NCBI RefSeq assembly: GCF_019331695.1
Contig: NZ_JAHBBI010000007.1
Span: 1 to 64,000 of the forward strand
Reading direction: 5' to 3'
Length of the DNA: 64,000 bases
Origin: Bifidobacterium pluvialisilvae
Lineage (GTDB): Bacteria; Actinomycetota; Actinomycetes; Actinomycetales; Bifidobacteriaceae
Part shown: piece after piece, positions 20,050 through 30,794 of the stretch
Numbering within the stretch: the first letter of the stretch is position 1
Layout of the letters: every line of letters begins with the position of its first letter
The notes under the pieces: model-generated
Told to the model about the DNA's origin: nothing
Database searches by the model: none
Seen by the model: only the letters and a program-made list of their open reading frames with translations
Made by a program: the position numbers and the translations under genes

Positions 20050-21396
20050 ATGATGGCGAATACCGAAAAGCTTGACAAACGTTACTGGAAACTGGCGAGA
20101 AACGCGGGCATAGCCTCGTATCTCGACGCCGCGCTGCTCGTCTCCGCGGGCGTGGCCCTGCCGCTGTGGCAAAGTCACTTCTCGCTCAGCCCGTGGTGGG
20201 CCGGCGCGGTGAGCACGATCCTCACCCTGTCGGTCGCCGTGGGGTCGTTCTTCGGCGGTCGCCTGTCCGATCGTTTCGGCCGCACCGTCGTCTTCAACAT
20301 CGACATCCTGTTCGTGGTGGTCGGTGCCGCGATCATCGCGTTCGCCCCCAACCTCACCCTGCTGCTGGTCGGCATCATCATCGCCGGTCTGGCCTCCGGC
20401 GCGGATCTGCCAACCTCGCTGGCCGTGATCTCGGAGCGAGTGCCCCGCGAGCATCAGGGCCGCGTGGTCTCCTCCACCGAGATTTTCTGGATCGCCGCCA
20501 TCGTGATTTCGCAGGGCATCGGATTCCTCGTCTCCGGCCTTGACATGACCGGCGTGAGCATCATGTTCCTGGTGATCGCCGTCGTGGCTCTGGTCACCTG
20601 GCTCGTACGTGTGGCAAGCCCGAGCTTCAAGAAGATCGAGGAGGATCTCGCTGAGGAATTCGCCCACACGCAGGTCGACGCCCACGCCAGCGACGCCCAG
20701 CAGGCGTATCCGCTGGGACAGCTGCTGAAGAACCCCCGCTACCTGATCCCGCTCATCGGCCTCGCAGGCTTCTATCTGTTCTGGAACCTGCCCGCCAACA
20801 CCTGGGGGTCGTTCCTCAACTACTATCTGGTCACCATCGGCGGCCGCAGCCAGTCGTTCGCCACCGCCGCAGGATTCTTCGCGAATATTCTCGGATGCCT
20901 GGTGCTGTATGGCATCTACATCCGTCTCGCCGATACCCGTCACCGCTATTCGATGATGCACGTCGGTCTGATCCTGTGCATCGCCGCCATGGCGGTCTCC
21001 GCCTTCGCCGGCGGCACCTGGATGATTTTCACGGTGTGCTACTTCGTCTACTGCACCGCGAACATGTTGCACGGCGAGCCGCTCTACAAGGTCTGGAGCC
21101 AGGAGCTGTTCCCGGTCAACGCCCGTGCCACCGCCACCGGATTCACCTACGCGATCGTGCGTTTCATCACCGCGATCTTCGGATTCGTCACCCCGGCGCT
21201 GATGGCCGTCTCCCCGAATCTGCTGCTGTGGATCCTCGTGGCCTCGCTGTGCCTGTCGTACGCCTCGGCCTTCGGCATCATGAGGTTCATCAAGGGCCGC
21301 GGTATCCCCGACCCCGCGCTGAACCCCGCCGCCGTGGAGAATGCCGCCGTCGGAAACGCCTCCGTCACGAACGCCGCAACATCGGCGACCCGGTGA
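20050..21396 (+). CDS. MFS transporter, probable rhamnoside or oligosaccharide importer
   Basis: The 448-residue protein has twelve hydrophobic segments. The first cytoplasmic loop carries GGRLSDRFGRT, the MFS signature, and ADLPTSLAVISERVPREHQGR follows helix 4, as in sugar-porter-like transporters. The loop between helices 6 and 7 is acidic. I chose ATG 20050, five bases after AAAGG. It is the first gene of the transporter-GH78-LacI cluster, and its promoter carries two LacI operators, so a rhamnose-containing substrate is the likely cargo. Export is less likely in this context. Confidence 0.82.
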   Translation: MMANTEKLDKRYWKLARNAGIASYLDAALLVSAGVALPLWQSHFSLSPWWAGAVSTILTLSVAVGSFFGGRLSDRFGRTVVFNIDILFVVVGAAIIAFAPNLTLLLVGIIIAGLASGADLPTSLAVISERVPREHQGRVVSSTEIFWIAAIVISQGIGFLVSGLDMTGVSIMFLVIAVVALVTWLVRVASPSFKKIEEDLAEEFAHTQVDAHASDAQQAYPLGQLLKNPRYLIPLIGLAGFYLFWNLPANTWGSFLNYYLVTIGGRSQSFATAAGFFANILGCLVLYGIYIRLADTRHRYSMMHVGLILCIAAMAVSAFAGGTWMIFTVCYFVYCTANMLHGEPLYKVWSQELFPVNARATATGFTYAIVRFITAIFGFVTPALMAVSPNLLLWILVASLCLSYASAFGIMRFIKGRGIPDPALNPAAVENAAVGNASVTNAATSATR

Positions 21397-21424
21397 CGGC
21401 CGGGCGGTAGCCGGCAACGCCCGT

Positions 21425-21461
21425 CGATGAGGCCGGACCGTTCCCGAGCCCGGCCTCATCG
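21425..21461. terminator. Stem-loop between transporter and rhamnosidase
   Basis: CGATGAGGCCGG and CCGGCCTCATCG are perfect 12-bp arms around a 13-nt loop. No T run follows, so it may weaken read-through or protect the upstream mRNA end more than fully terminate. It would lower rhamnosidase expression relative to the transporter. Confidence 0.55.
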
Positions 21462-21497
21462 GTCATATGCAGAGAAAGTCGCGGAAGGAAAGAACAG

Positions 21498-24245
21498 ATG
21501 TCTTTGGATACCCGTCACGTCGATCCCTCGATCGAAGTCCGGAACGACCGTCGCGAGGCCGGCCATGGTGCCGGGCGCGGTTCCGGTCACAGTGCCGGTC
21601 ATCAGGATAGTCATATCGCGGAGGTGAGCGTCGAACATCGGCACGGCGATGCATTGGGCATCGGCACGGCGACCCCGCGGATCTCATGGATCTATGATTC
21701 GTCGGTCGACTCCGTCGCCGGCCGCCGGGCGACCGTCCGCATACGGCGAGGTCGTCCCGGTCTGCCGCTGCGGGAACGGGATTTCGACGTCAAAGCCGAT
21801 GCCAACGTGCTGATGGACTGGCCGGACGGTCCTCTGGGCTTCGGCGAGCAGGCCAGAATCTCGGTGGCGCTCGACGACGGCGACGCGGACGGCGATGCTC
21901 GCCGGGACCGTCCATGGTCCGACGAGATCGTCGTGGAGCCGGGCATGCTCGCCCCGGTCGACCGCAAGGCCGCGATGATCGGGCCGGGATGGTACGAGCC
22001 GACCAGCGATTGGCGCCACGCCCCGCTGTTGCGCACCGAAACCACGCTTCCCGACCGCCCGGTTGCCGCGCGGCTCCACCTTTCCGCGCTTGGTCTGGTG
22101 GAGGCCGAGATCAACGGCCGCAAGGTGGGGGAGGACATCCTCACCCCAGGATGGACCGTCTACGACCACCGGGTGCACTACCGGACATACGACGTCACCG
22201 AGCTGATGCGTTCCGGCGGCAACGGCATCGGTCTGTGGCTGGCCGACGGCTGGTACCGGGGGCGAATCGGATTCTGCGGCGGCAGCGTGAACACCTACGG
22301 CGATCGTCTCGCCGCCTACGTGCAGCTTGAAATGACCTTCGCCGACGGCTCGACGCGGACGCTGGTCTCCAACGCCTACGACGGGCGGTGGAAGGCGAAG
22401 CGCGGGCCGATCGTCTACAGCGGTCTGTGTGAGGGCGAACGGTACGACGCGCGGCTGGCCGCCGAAGGATTCTCCAAAGCCGGGTACGACGACTCCGACT
22501 GGGAGCCGGTGACCGAAGTACGGTTCGATCCGATGCTGCTGGAGGCTCCCCGCGCGGAGCCGGTGCAGGCCATACGGCAGGTCGGCCCGCAGTCGGTCAA
22601 ACCTCTCGGCGAGGGATCGTTCCTGCTGGATTTCGGTCAGAACTGCACCCAGCGATTAAGACTGCGCATGCACGGACTGACGGCGGGCAGCGAGGTGACC
22701 ATCCATCATGCCGAAGTGCTGGAGACGAACGGCGAACTGTCTTTGCGGCCGCTGCGCCGTGGCATGCAGACGGACGTCTACGTCGCCGACGGGCATGACG
22801 GATGGTGGGAGCCGAGGTTCACGATCCACGGATTCAGATATGCACGCATCGACGGATGGCCGGGGAATCTGGATCCGGACGACGTGCTGGCGGTGGCCTA
22901 CGGCACGTCGATGCAGCGGACCGGATGGTTGGAAACCTCGAATGCCATGGCAAACCGTCTGCATGACAACGTGGAATGGTCGATGCGATCCAATTTCGTC
23001 TCCATTCCCACCGATTGCCCGCAGCGGGACGAACGACTCGGATGGACGGGGGATGTCACATTGTTCGCGCCCACCGCGGCCTTCCTGCACGACGTGGATG
23101 CGATTCTCGCCGACTGGATGGACGATGTGGCCGTGGAGACCGAACGCTGGGGCACGGTGCCGTATTACGTGCCGTTCATTCCTTTGGCCGAGTGGAGGGT
23201 TCCCGAGGCGATCGCCATCTGGGGGGACAGCGTCGTCATCGTGCCCTGGTCGCTGTATATGGCCGGCGGTGACGAACGGATGCTGCGGGAGCAGTACCCG
23301 CTGGCCCGGCGATGGGTCGAGGAGGTGCGCGGCTACCTCGCCGACGACGGCGTGTGGGACCGGCGGCCGAGCCTGATGTACGGCCAGCTCGGCGATTGGC
23401 TTGATCCGACCGCGCCGCCGGATGATGCGGCCCGGGCGATGACCGCCAAGGAACTGGTGGCCACGGCGTTCTTCCAGCGTTCGGTGCGTCTGCTGGCCGA
23501 CATGGCGTCCGTGCTCGGCGATTCGACCGCGGCGGACGATTACCGGACGTTGGCCGGGCACATCCGTCGGGGCTTCCTCTCACGGTTCGTGCGCGCCGAT
23601 GGCCGGATGACCTCGGACACCCAGTGCGCGTACACGCTGGCGATCGCCTTCGATCTGCTCGACGGGCATGACGAACGGCGGCAGGCGGCCGGCGACCGTC
23701 TTGCCGAACTGGTGAGGAGCGGCGGCTTCACGGTGGGCACCGGATTCGCAGGAACCCCATACCTGCTCGACGCGCTGTGCGACACCGGGCATGTCGATGT
23801 GGCCTACCGGCTGTTCCTCGCCGAACGATGCCCCTCGTGGATGTATCAGGTGCGCATGGGCGGAACGACGACCTGGGAGCGTTGGGATTCCATGCGCCCG
23901 GACGGGTCGGTGAACCCGGGGGTCATGACGTCGTTCAACCACTATTCGCTTGGCTCGGTCGCCGACTGGATGCATCGGACGATTGGTGGAATCACGCCGC
24001 TGGAACCGGGATGGCTATCGTTCCGGGTCGCTCCGCGGCCCGGCGGCGGCATCGATTCGGCCCACGTGACGCACCGTTGTCCGCTTGGCATGATCGATGT
24101 CCGCTGGAAGGTGGAAGACGGCGTGATGGCCATGGATCTTCGGGTTCCGGCCGGTGGGCGAGCCGTGGTATGCGTGGGCGACGAGCGTCGGGAATATGCG
24201 GGCGGATCGTATCGTCTGCGGTTCGGCTTCGACGTGGCGTCGTAA
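21498..24245 (+). CDS. Alpha-L-rhamnosidase, GH78
   Basis: This enzyme should release terminal alpha-L-rhamnose from glycosides such as plant flavonoids or polysaccharides. The 915 residues follow the GH78 plan: N-terminal beta-sandwich domains (ATPRISWIYDSS near 55; LHLSALGLVEAEINGRKVGED near 197; GLWLADGWYRGRIGF), then the (alpha/alpha)6 barrel with DCPQRDERLGWTGD near residue 512, which holds the catalytic acid region, and a C-terminal beta domain. There is no signal peptide, so it is cytoplasmic, which fits import of the glycoside by the MFS partner. The N-terminal 45 residues are His/Gly-rich and not family-typical. GGAAGG precedes the ATG. Confidence 0.92.
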   Translation: MSLDTRHVDPSIEVRNDRREAGHGAGRGSGHSAGHQDSHIAEVSVEHRHGDALGIGTATPRISWIYDSSVDSVAGRRATVRIRRGRPGLPLRERDFDVKADANVLMDWPDGPLGFGEQARISVALDDGDADGDARRDRPWSDEIVVEPGMLAPVDRKAAMIGPGWYEPTSDWRHAPLLRTETTLPDRPVAARLHLSALGLVEAEINGRKVGEDILTPGWTVYDHRVHYRTYDVTELMRSGGNGIGLWLADGWYRGRIGFCGGSVNTYGDRLAAYVQLEMTFADGSTRTLVSNAYDGRWKAKRGPIVYSGLCEGERYDARLAAEGFSKAGYDDSDWEPVTEVRFDPMLLEAPRAEPVQAIRQVGPQSVKPLGEGSFLLDFGQNCTQRLRLRMHGLTAGSEVTIHHAEVLETNGELSLRPLRRGMQTDVYVADGHDGWWEPRFTIHGFRYARIDGWPGNLDPDDVLAVAYGTSMQRTGWLETSNAMANRLHDNVEWSMRSNFVSIPTDCPQRDERLGWTGDVTLFAPTAAFLHDVDAILADWMDDVAVETERWGTVPYYVPFIPLAEWRVPEAIAIWGDSVVIVPWSLYMAGGDERMLREQYPLARRWVEEVRGYLADDGVWDRRPSLMYGQLGDWLDPTAPPDDAARAMTAKELVATAFFQRSVRLLADMASVLGDSTAADDYRTLAGHIRRGFLSRFVRADGRMTSDTQCAYTLAIAFDLLDGHDERRQAAGDRLAELVRSGGFTVGTGFAGTPYLLDALCDTGHVDVAYRLFLAERCPSWMYQVRMGGTTTWERWDSMRPDGSVNPGVMTSFNHYSLGSVADWMHRTIGGITPLEPGWLSFRVAPRPGGGIDSAHVTHRCPLGMIDVRWKVEDGVMAMDLRVPAGGRAVVCVGDERREYAGGSYRLRFGFDVAS

Positions 24246-24338
24246 GTCGGTTTCGTACGGTGCTGGCCGCCCCTCCGCGTTGCCCTCCATGGTGTAGAGT
24301 TCTAGCCGAATGGAATTCGGTCGGATTTGGGAGGCGAC

Positions 24339-25337
24339 ATGGCTCGGGTGACCATCAGTGACGTCGCAAAACGTGCGGGAGTGGCCATGGGCACCGTGTC
24401 GAACATGCTGAATCACCCGGAGAAGGTGCGTCCGGAGACTCGGGAGATCATCAGCCGGGCCATCAAGGAGCTGGGGTTTGTGCCCAATCGCAATGCCAGC
24501 GTGCTTGCCGGAGGACGGAACCCGGTGTTCGGTCTGGTGCTCACCGGTCTCGATCACGCCTTCTCCCTGCAGGTATCCCAAGGAGTCTACGATGCCGCGC
24601 GGGAGGCCGGGTTCGATCTGATGATCACCAGCGCCGACAATGACGACATCCTCGCCAACCATTACGTCGACTATTTCCGTGGGGCGAGGATGTCGGGCAT
24701 CATCGTGGAGCCGAGGCCGGGCGCCGACTGGCGCCCCGACTGGCCCGACGACATCCCGACGGTGGTGTTGGATTACCGCAGCGATTCCTGCGATCTGTGT
24801 CAGGTGTGCGCCGACAATGTGCAGGCCGGCGTGGTGGCGGCCGAACACGCTGCCCGCATCGGTCGCCGACGAGTGGCCGTGATCTCGGCGTCCGACGACA
24901 TCCAATCGCTGAACGATCGTTGGCGGGGCATCCGATCGGTGGCCGACCATGCTGAAATCATCAATGTCGACGACTGGCGCAATCCCCGTTCCGGATATGA
25001 GGCCGGGGTTCTTCTGGCCGAACGGGACGACGACATGCGGCCGGACTTCGTCATCGCGCTGACCGACGTGTTGGCGGCCGGATGCATCGACGGCGTGTTG
25101 AGCCGTGGATATTCGGTTCCGGACGATATTGCGGTGATGGGCTGCGACGGCAATCCGCTGGCTTGGGGCGGGCCGATCCCGATGACCACCATCGAGCCGC
25201 ACGGATATGAAATGGGTCGGGCCGCGGTCGAGCTGCTCGTCGATGAGATCCGCCACGCCGATGAACACCGGCATACGGTGCGGACGATTCCCTCCCGTCT
25301 GCTGATCCGGAAGAGCACGGATTCCGGTCGACACTGA
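24339..25337 (+). CDS. LacI-family transcriptional regulator
   Basis: The first 55 residues form the LacI helix-turn-helix and hinge (VTISDVAKRAGVAMGTVSNMLNHPEKVRPETREII). A periplasmic-binding-protein-like effector domain follows (about 60-332), with QVSQGVYDAAREAGFDLMI and the C-terminal TIEPHGYEMGRAAVELL. GGGAGG lies five bases before ATG 24339, giving 332 residues. Placed directly after the rhamnosidase, it most likely represses the cassette through the two operators at 19951-19977, with rhamnose or a rhamnoside as inducer (inferred). Confidence 0.9.
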   Translation: MARVTISDVAKRAGVAMGTVSNMLNHPEKVRPETREIISRAIKELGFVPNRNASVLAGGRNPVFGLVLTGLDHAFSLQVSQGVYDAAREAGFDLMITSADNDDILANHYVDYFRGARMSGIIVEPRPGADWRPDWPDDIPTVVLDYRSDSCDLCQVCADNVQAGVVAAEHAARIGRRRVAVISASDDIQSLNDRWRGIRSVADHAEIINVDDWRNPRSGYEAGVLLAERDDDMRPDFVIALTDVLAAGCIDGVLSRGYSVPDDIAVMGCDGNPLAWGGPIPMTTIEPHGYEMGRAAVELLVDEIRHADEHRHTVRTIPSRLLIRKSTDSGRH

Positions 25338-25360
25338 TATCGAGGACCCGCGCGGATTCC

Positions 25361-25700
25361 ATGGATTGTGGTGCATAATCGCGGATTCGCGGTCCGATAC
25401 ACCGAAAAACGATGGTTCGTGATGGATTGGAGTGCATTTCGTCGGATTTTGCGGTCCTGTCCATCGTGATTCGACCGGGTGGTTTTCGGGACCGTTGGAA
25501 TCATGCGGTTTTTGGAATACGTTCGACGACGTCGTGATGGACTGCGCTGCATAATCGCGGATTTGCGGAGTAATCCATGGAAAATCCATGGATTCTGATG
25601 GATTGCGTTACGTTTCGACGGATTCGCAGCATAATCCATCGCGACGGATTCGCCGACGATGGATTACGTCGCACATCCGCCGATTTGCGGAGCGGTCCAT
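25361..25700 (+). repeat. Mosaic palindromic array 3 (five units)
   Basis: Units lie at 25361-25402, 25422-25464, 25537-25578, 25598-25639 and 25659-25700. Four are 42 bp and the second is 43 bp. Linkers are 19, 72, 19 and 19 bp. Orientation matches arrays 1, 2 and 4. The first unit starts 24 bp after the LacI stop, and its 3' end has decayed. Confidence 0.87.
25460..25566 (+). repeat. 107-bp direct repeat, right copy
   Basis: This is the direct counterpart of 19413-19519, differing at two of 107 positions by eye. The start-to-start distance is 6047 bp and encloses the promoter, transporter, rhamnosidase and LacI genes. Confidence 0.85.
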
Positions 25701-25798
25701 CGCGGGATGGGGCACGGCTTGCGTGGAGGATTTTCGTGCGGGGTTCCGTCGCACAGGTTTCCGTCGTCTTTGTCGTCGTCTCTGCCGTACAGATATGC

Positions 25799-25830
25799 AA
25801 AAGGCCGGCCCCCATATCGGAGGCCGGCCT
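25799..25830 (-). terminator. Intrinsic terminator of ettA
   Basis: Read on the minus strand, AGGCCGGCC and GGCCGGCCT form a 9-bp GC-rich stem with an 11-nt loop followed by TTTGC, about 45 bases beyond the ettA stop. The T tract is short but the stem is strong. Confidence 0.7.
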
Positions 25831-25873
25831 GAAACGGTCGTGGAAGACCTGCGGCATGTGCCGCGATACCATC

Positions 25874-27553
<1,680 letters not shown>

Positions 27554-27853
27554 GTGATGTCCTTACCTATCGTTGGTTGTATTCGTTGATTTCCCGATAT
27601 TGGCGCGTCCCGATGCCGTGGGTCGTCGACGCAGGCCGCGCAAAAGTACCAAAACCATTATTCTACAGGCCATCTACAGCCATGTGCAACGGCGCACGTC
27701 GGCGAGCGCAGCGTACGTCAGCGCACGGCATCGCAAGACGGCGTATACCAGCGTACGACGGGCCGAAACCCCCGTTATCGACGATTCATGGTGCCAAAAG
27801 GTCGTTTTTCGCCGAGAAAACGACCGAAAAGCACCATGAATCATGGATTTTCG
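27554..27853. other. Intergenic region with palindromic repeat B1
   Basis: The right half holds repeat B1 with its outer arm from about 27760. The left half is the ettA upstream region, including CGCGCAAAAGTACCAAAACC, with no clear promoter match. Nothing else is recognisable. Confidence 0.6.
27788..27837. repeat. 50-bp palindrome B1
   Basis: The core starts ATGGTGCC, contains GGTCGTTTTTCG and AAAACGACC, and ends GCACCAT. Flanking GATTC/GAATC and GGGCCGAAACCCCC (about 27760) extend it. It lies 16 bp beyond the stop of the minus-strand GT4 gene, in a terminator-like position. Confidence 0.88.
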
Positions 27854-29149
27854 TTATTCCGCCGCGCCGTCGTGCGCAAGCCGGATCTCCATGGCGAGAC
27901 GGTAGTAGTCGATGAGCCTGTCGACCACGTTGGGCCACGTCCGCCCCTGGATGGCCTCGAAGCCGTTGGCGGCGATCGTGCGCCGGAATCCGTCCTCCGT
28001 TATCACGCGTTGCACGCAGGCGCGCAGCGCCTTGTCGTTTTGCGGCGAGAACAGCAGTCCGGTCCGTCCGGAGTCGACGAGGTCGAGCGGGCCTCCGCTG
28101 GCTGGCGCGATCACCGGCAGGCGGCTTGCCATGGCCTCTTGGATCGTCTGCCCGAACGTCTCCTGGTTGCCGGTGTGCACGAACACGTCCAATGCGGCGT
28201 AGGCGTCGGCCAGTTCGTCGCCGTGCAGCATGCCGGTGAACACGGCGTAGGGCATGAGCTTGCGCAGGTTTTCGCCGCACGGCCCGTCGCCGACGATCAC
28301 CAGTTGGATGCCGAGGCCCATCAGGCAGGAGAGACGGTCGACCTGCTTCTCCGGCGCGAGCCGTCCGACGTATCCGACGACCGGCATCTTGCCGTGCCGG
28401 CTCCACCGGTCGTGCAGTTGGCGCACGCGTTCCGATTCGCGGCGGTCGGGGTTGAACAGTTGCGAGTCGACGCCGCGGCCCAACTGCCGGATGAGCGCGG
28501 GGTCGACGCCGAACGATTCCAGCCGCTGGCGGGCCTGTTCCGTCGGCGCGAGCGTGATGGTGGCCTTGTTGTGCAGTTTCGCCATGCGGTCGGCGAGGAT
28601 CTGTTCGGCCGCGTCCCCGGCGGATTTGCTGACCTTGCGCAGCCAGCCGGTGTGTTTGGGGGCCACGGTTCCGGCGATGCCGTCGATGGTCTGCCGGGCG
28701 AACCGCCGCGCGTATTGCGCCACGTCGGTCTGGTAGACGGCCACCGTGGGCACGCCCATCTCGTCGCCGGCGATCAGCGCGGCGTGGCCGAGCCGGGATA
28801 TCGGCGCGGCGATGTGGATGACGTCCGGCCGCGGGCCCGCCTCGATCATGGCGATGACGGTGGTTTTCATGGGGATGGCGACGTTGAAGTTCTGCACGGG
28901 CCATGACGTGACCGTGTCGATGGGGTATCCCTCGAACGCGCCGCTCTCCGCCGGCGGCTGCGGGGAGATCACGTGCGCGTCGAAGTCCCGCTGCCGGAAC
29001 CGCCGGAGCATATGCTTCACGCTGTTGCTGACGCCGTTGGTCTGCTCCAACGACGATTCGCTGACCACGAGCACGCGCAACGGGCGTTCCCCGTTTTCGG
29101 CATGCGTTTCGTCGGTTCGTTGTTCGTCGTGTTCCACATCGTCAGTCAT
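27854..29149 (-). CDS. GT4 family glycosyltransferase, mannosyltransferase-like
   Basis: A two-domain GT-B enzyme resembling actinobacterial GDP-mannose-dependent alpha-mannosyltransferases (MgtA/PimB-like). N-terminal motifs: VLVVSESSLEQTNGVSNSVKHMLRRF. C-terminal nucleotide-sugar site: GYVGRLAPEKQVDRL, then VHTGNQETFGQTIQEAMASRLPVIAPASGGPLDLV, containing the E(x7)E-type retaining GT signature. It should glycosylate a lipid or lipoglycan on the cytoplasmic face. I chose ATG 29149 (MTDDVEHDE, 431 residues); the frame stays open to 29359, with another ATG at 29266, but that extension has no family features and runs toward the divergent MFS gene. Confidence 0.82.
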   Translation of the reverse strand: MTDDVEHDEQRTDETHAENGERPLRVLVVSESSLEQTNGVSNSVKHMLRRFRQRDFDAHVISPQPPAESGAFEGYPIDTVTSWPVQNFNVAIPMKTTVIAMIEAGPRPDVIHIAAPISRLGHAALIAGDEMGVPTVAVYQTDVAQYARRFARQTIDGIAGTVAPKHTGWLRKVSKSAGDAAEQILADRMAKLHNKATITLAPTEQARQRLESFGVDPALIRQLGRGVDSQLFNPDRRESERVRQLHDRWSRHGKMPVVGYVGRLAPEKQVDRLSCLMGLGIQLVIVGDGPCGENLRKLMPYAVFTGMLHGDELADAYAALDVFVHTGNQETFGQTIQEAMASRLPVIAPASGGPLDLVDSGRTGLLFSPQNDKALRACVQRVITEDGFRRTIAANGFEAIQGRTWPNVVDRLIDYYRLAMEIRLAHDGAAE

Positions 29150-29343
29150 CCCGCCCATACCGCCCAGTCTATGGACGACGGAATCGATGGGAAGTCCGGT
29201 TTCTCCGTTGTTCAGCCATTGTTGCCGCATCGGTTGCCGTGACGACGCTTTGCCGGTCTCATGCATGAAAAACCTGCCTGGGCCGCAGGGGAGCAGACCG
29301 TGTGATAGACATGAACCTCGTACGGGAGAGCGAGGAGGAACCC

Positions 29344-30669
29344 ATGGAACGCAGACCACAGACCGATGCCGGCGATGGACGCGTGGCGACGCCGGCGCTG
29401 CTGGCCGCGCTGATCTTCCTGGTGGCGTTGAACCTGCGACCGGCCATCGCGGCGGTCGGTCCGGTGCTGACCGGCATCGGCGAGGACCTCGGCTGGAGCG
29501 AAAGCGTGCTCGGCGTGCTCGGCGCCATGCCGTTGTGGGCGTTCGCGGCCGTCAGTCCGCTGGTCCGGTTCGTCACGGCGCGGCTCGGTGCCGACCGTAC
29601 CATTCTCGCCGCACTGCTGGTGCTGGCCGTCGGCGATGCCGCCCGTTCGTTCGGCGGGCCGGCCGGCGTCTGGCTGGGCACGGTGGCCGTGGGCGCCGGC
29701 ATCGCCGCCGGCAACGTGCTCGTGCCGGTGATCGCCAAGCGTGACTACGCCGGCCACGTCTCCATGGCCACCGGCGTGTATTCGGCCTGCATTACGACCG
29801 GCTCGGCCGTCGCCGGCCTGACCGCCGCGCCGTTGGCCGCCATGCTCGGCGGATGGCGGCCGGCGCTCGCCGTATGGGCGGTGCCGCCGTTGGTCGTGGC
29901 CGCGCTGTGGTCGATTCGCGTGATGCGGGGAACGGCGTCGGCGTCGTCGGATGGAACGCATGAATCCGCAGATGGCCCCGTACCCGTCGATTCGTCCGCT
30001 GAGCCCATGGACGTTGGGGCCAATGCCGTTGGTCCCGTCGCCGTTGGGTCCGACACCGCTGAAACCATCGTCGCGCCCATTCCCGCCGTCGACGCCGTGC
30101 CGCTGTGTCGCCGACCGATGACCTGGTACGTCACCCTGTTCATGGGCCTGCAGTCGGCGGCGTTCTACACGATGTCGAACTGGCTGCCGTCCGTCGTCAC
30201 CGCCGTCGGATTCAGCGGTGCCGCCGCCGGCGTGCACCTTTTCGTCTTCCAGTCGTTGGGCATTCTTTCCGGACTGATGATTCCCGCGCTCATGTGGGTG
30301 CATGGCAATCAGATTTGCGCGGCCGTGACCGCCAGCGTGCCCATGGTCGTCGCCGGACTCGGATGGATGCTGGCCCCCGGGCTGTCGCTGCTGTGGAGCG
30401 TCATCGGCGGTATGGGGCAGGGCGCGGCGTTGGTCGTGGCGCTTACGTTGATCTCCCTGCGCGGCCGCACTGCCGACGAAACGGTCGCGTTGTCCGGCAT
30501 GGCGCAGTCGATAGGCTATCTGCTGGCGTCGGTCGGTCCGCTCGCCTTCGGCACGCTCGCCGAACTCTCCGGCGGATGGACGGCTCCGCTCGTCTTGTTC
30601 ACCGCGCTTGCCGCCGCGCAATGCGTCGTCGCCGTGCTCGCCGGCCGTGATACGGGCCGGCATCGCTGA
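29344..30669 (+). CDS. MFS transporter, CynX/NimT family
   Basis: A 441-residue, twelve-helix transporter. The opening LNLRPAIAAVGPVLTGIGEDLGWSES is characteristic of the cyanate/nitroimidazole (CynX/NimT) subfamily. The loop between helices 6 and 7 is extended and rich in Ser, Asp and Val (about residues 200-255), longer than usual. GAGGAGGAA lies three bases before ATG 29344; GTG 29302 and ATG 29311 are upstream alternatives without such a site. The substrate is unknown, and no cyanase is nearby. It diverges from the GT4 gene. Confidence 0.85.
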   Translation: MERRPQTDAGDGRVATPALLAALIFLVALNLRPAIAAVGPVLTGIGEDLGWSESVLGVLGAMPLWAFAAVSPLVRFVTARLGADRTILAALLVLAVGDAARSFGGPAGVWLGTVAVGAGIAAGNVLVPVIAKRDYAGHVSMATGVYSACITTGSAVAGLTAAPLAAMLGGWRPALAVWAVPPLVVAALWSIRVMRGTASASSDGTHESADGPVPVDSSAEPMDVGANAVGPVAVGSDTAETIVAPIPAVDAVPLCRRPMTWYVTLFMGLQSAAFYTMSNWLPSVVTAVGFSGAAAGVHLFVFQSLGILSGLMIPALMWVHGNQICAAVTASVPMVVAGLGWMLAPGLSLLWSVIGGMGQGAALVVALTLISLRGRTADETVALSGMAQSIGYLLASVGPLAFGTLAELSGGWTAPLVLFTALAAAQCVVAVLAGRDTGRHR

Positions 30670-30747
30670 TGCGAGACGTCGTCGCGGTCCGTCGATGCTG
30701 ATTTGTCATTGCTGCTGATTTGGCGTTGCCGATTTGTCGATGTCGTT

Positions 30748-30787
30748 TATTTACTTACCAATAGTCATTACTATTGGTAAGTAAATA
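30748..30787. promoter_or_regulatory. Perfect 17-bp inverted repeat, MarR operator candidate
   Basis: TATTTACTTACCAATAG and CTATTGGTAAGTAAATA are perfect complements separated by TCATTA. The AT-rich palindrome ends 8 bp before the MarR start codon, where it should overlap the promoter. MarR dimers bind such sites, so autoregulation of the marR-efflux pair is likely. Confidence 0.85.
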
Positions 30788-30794
30788 CGGGGTG

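Larger units (their letters stand above)
25338..25873. other. Convergent intergenic region with array 3 and a terminator
   Basis: The gap between the LacI gene and the convergent ettA holds mosaic array 3 (25361-25700) and the ettA terminator (25799-25830). The remaining 25701-25798 shows no recognisable element. No gene is supported on either strand. Confidence 0.7.

Noticed and set aside
24015-25589. A 524-codon minus-strand frame ending in array 3
   Set aside because: It translates array 3 and the antisense of LacI and rhamnosidase; similar peptides arise from the other arrays.
25799-25830. Ambiguity over which strand the ettA hairpin terminates
   Set aside because: The T run follows the stem only on the minus strand, so I assigned it to ettA and not to LacI.
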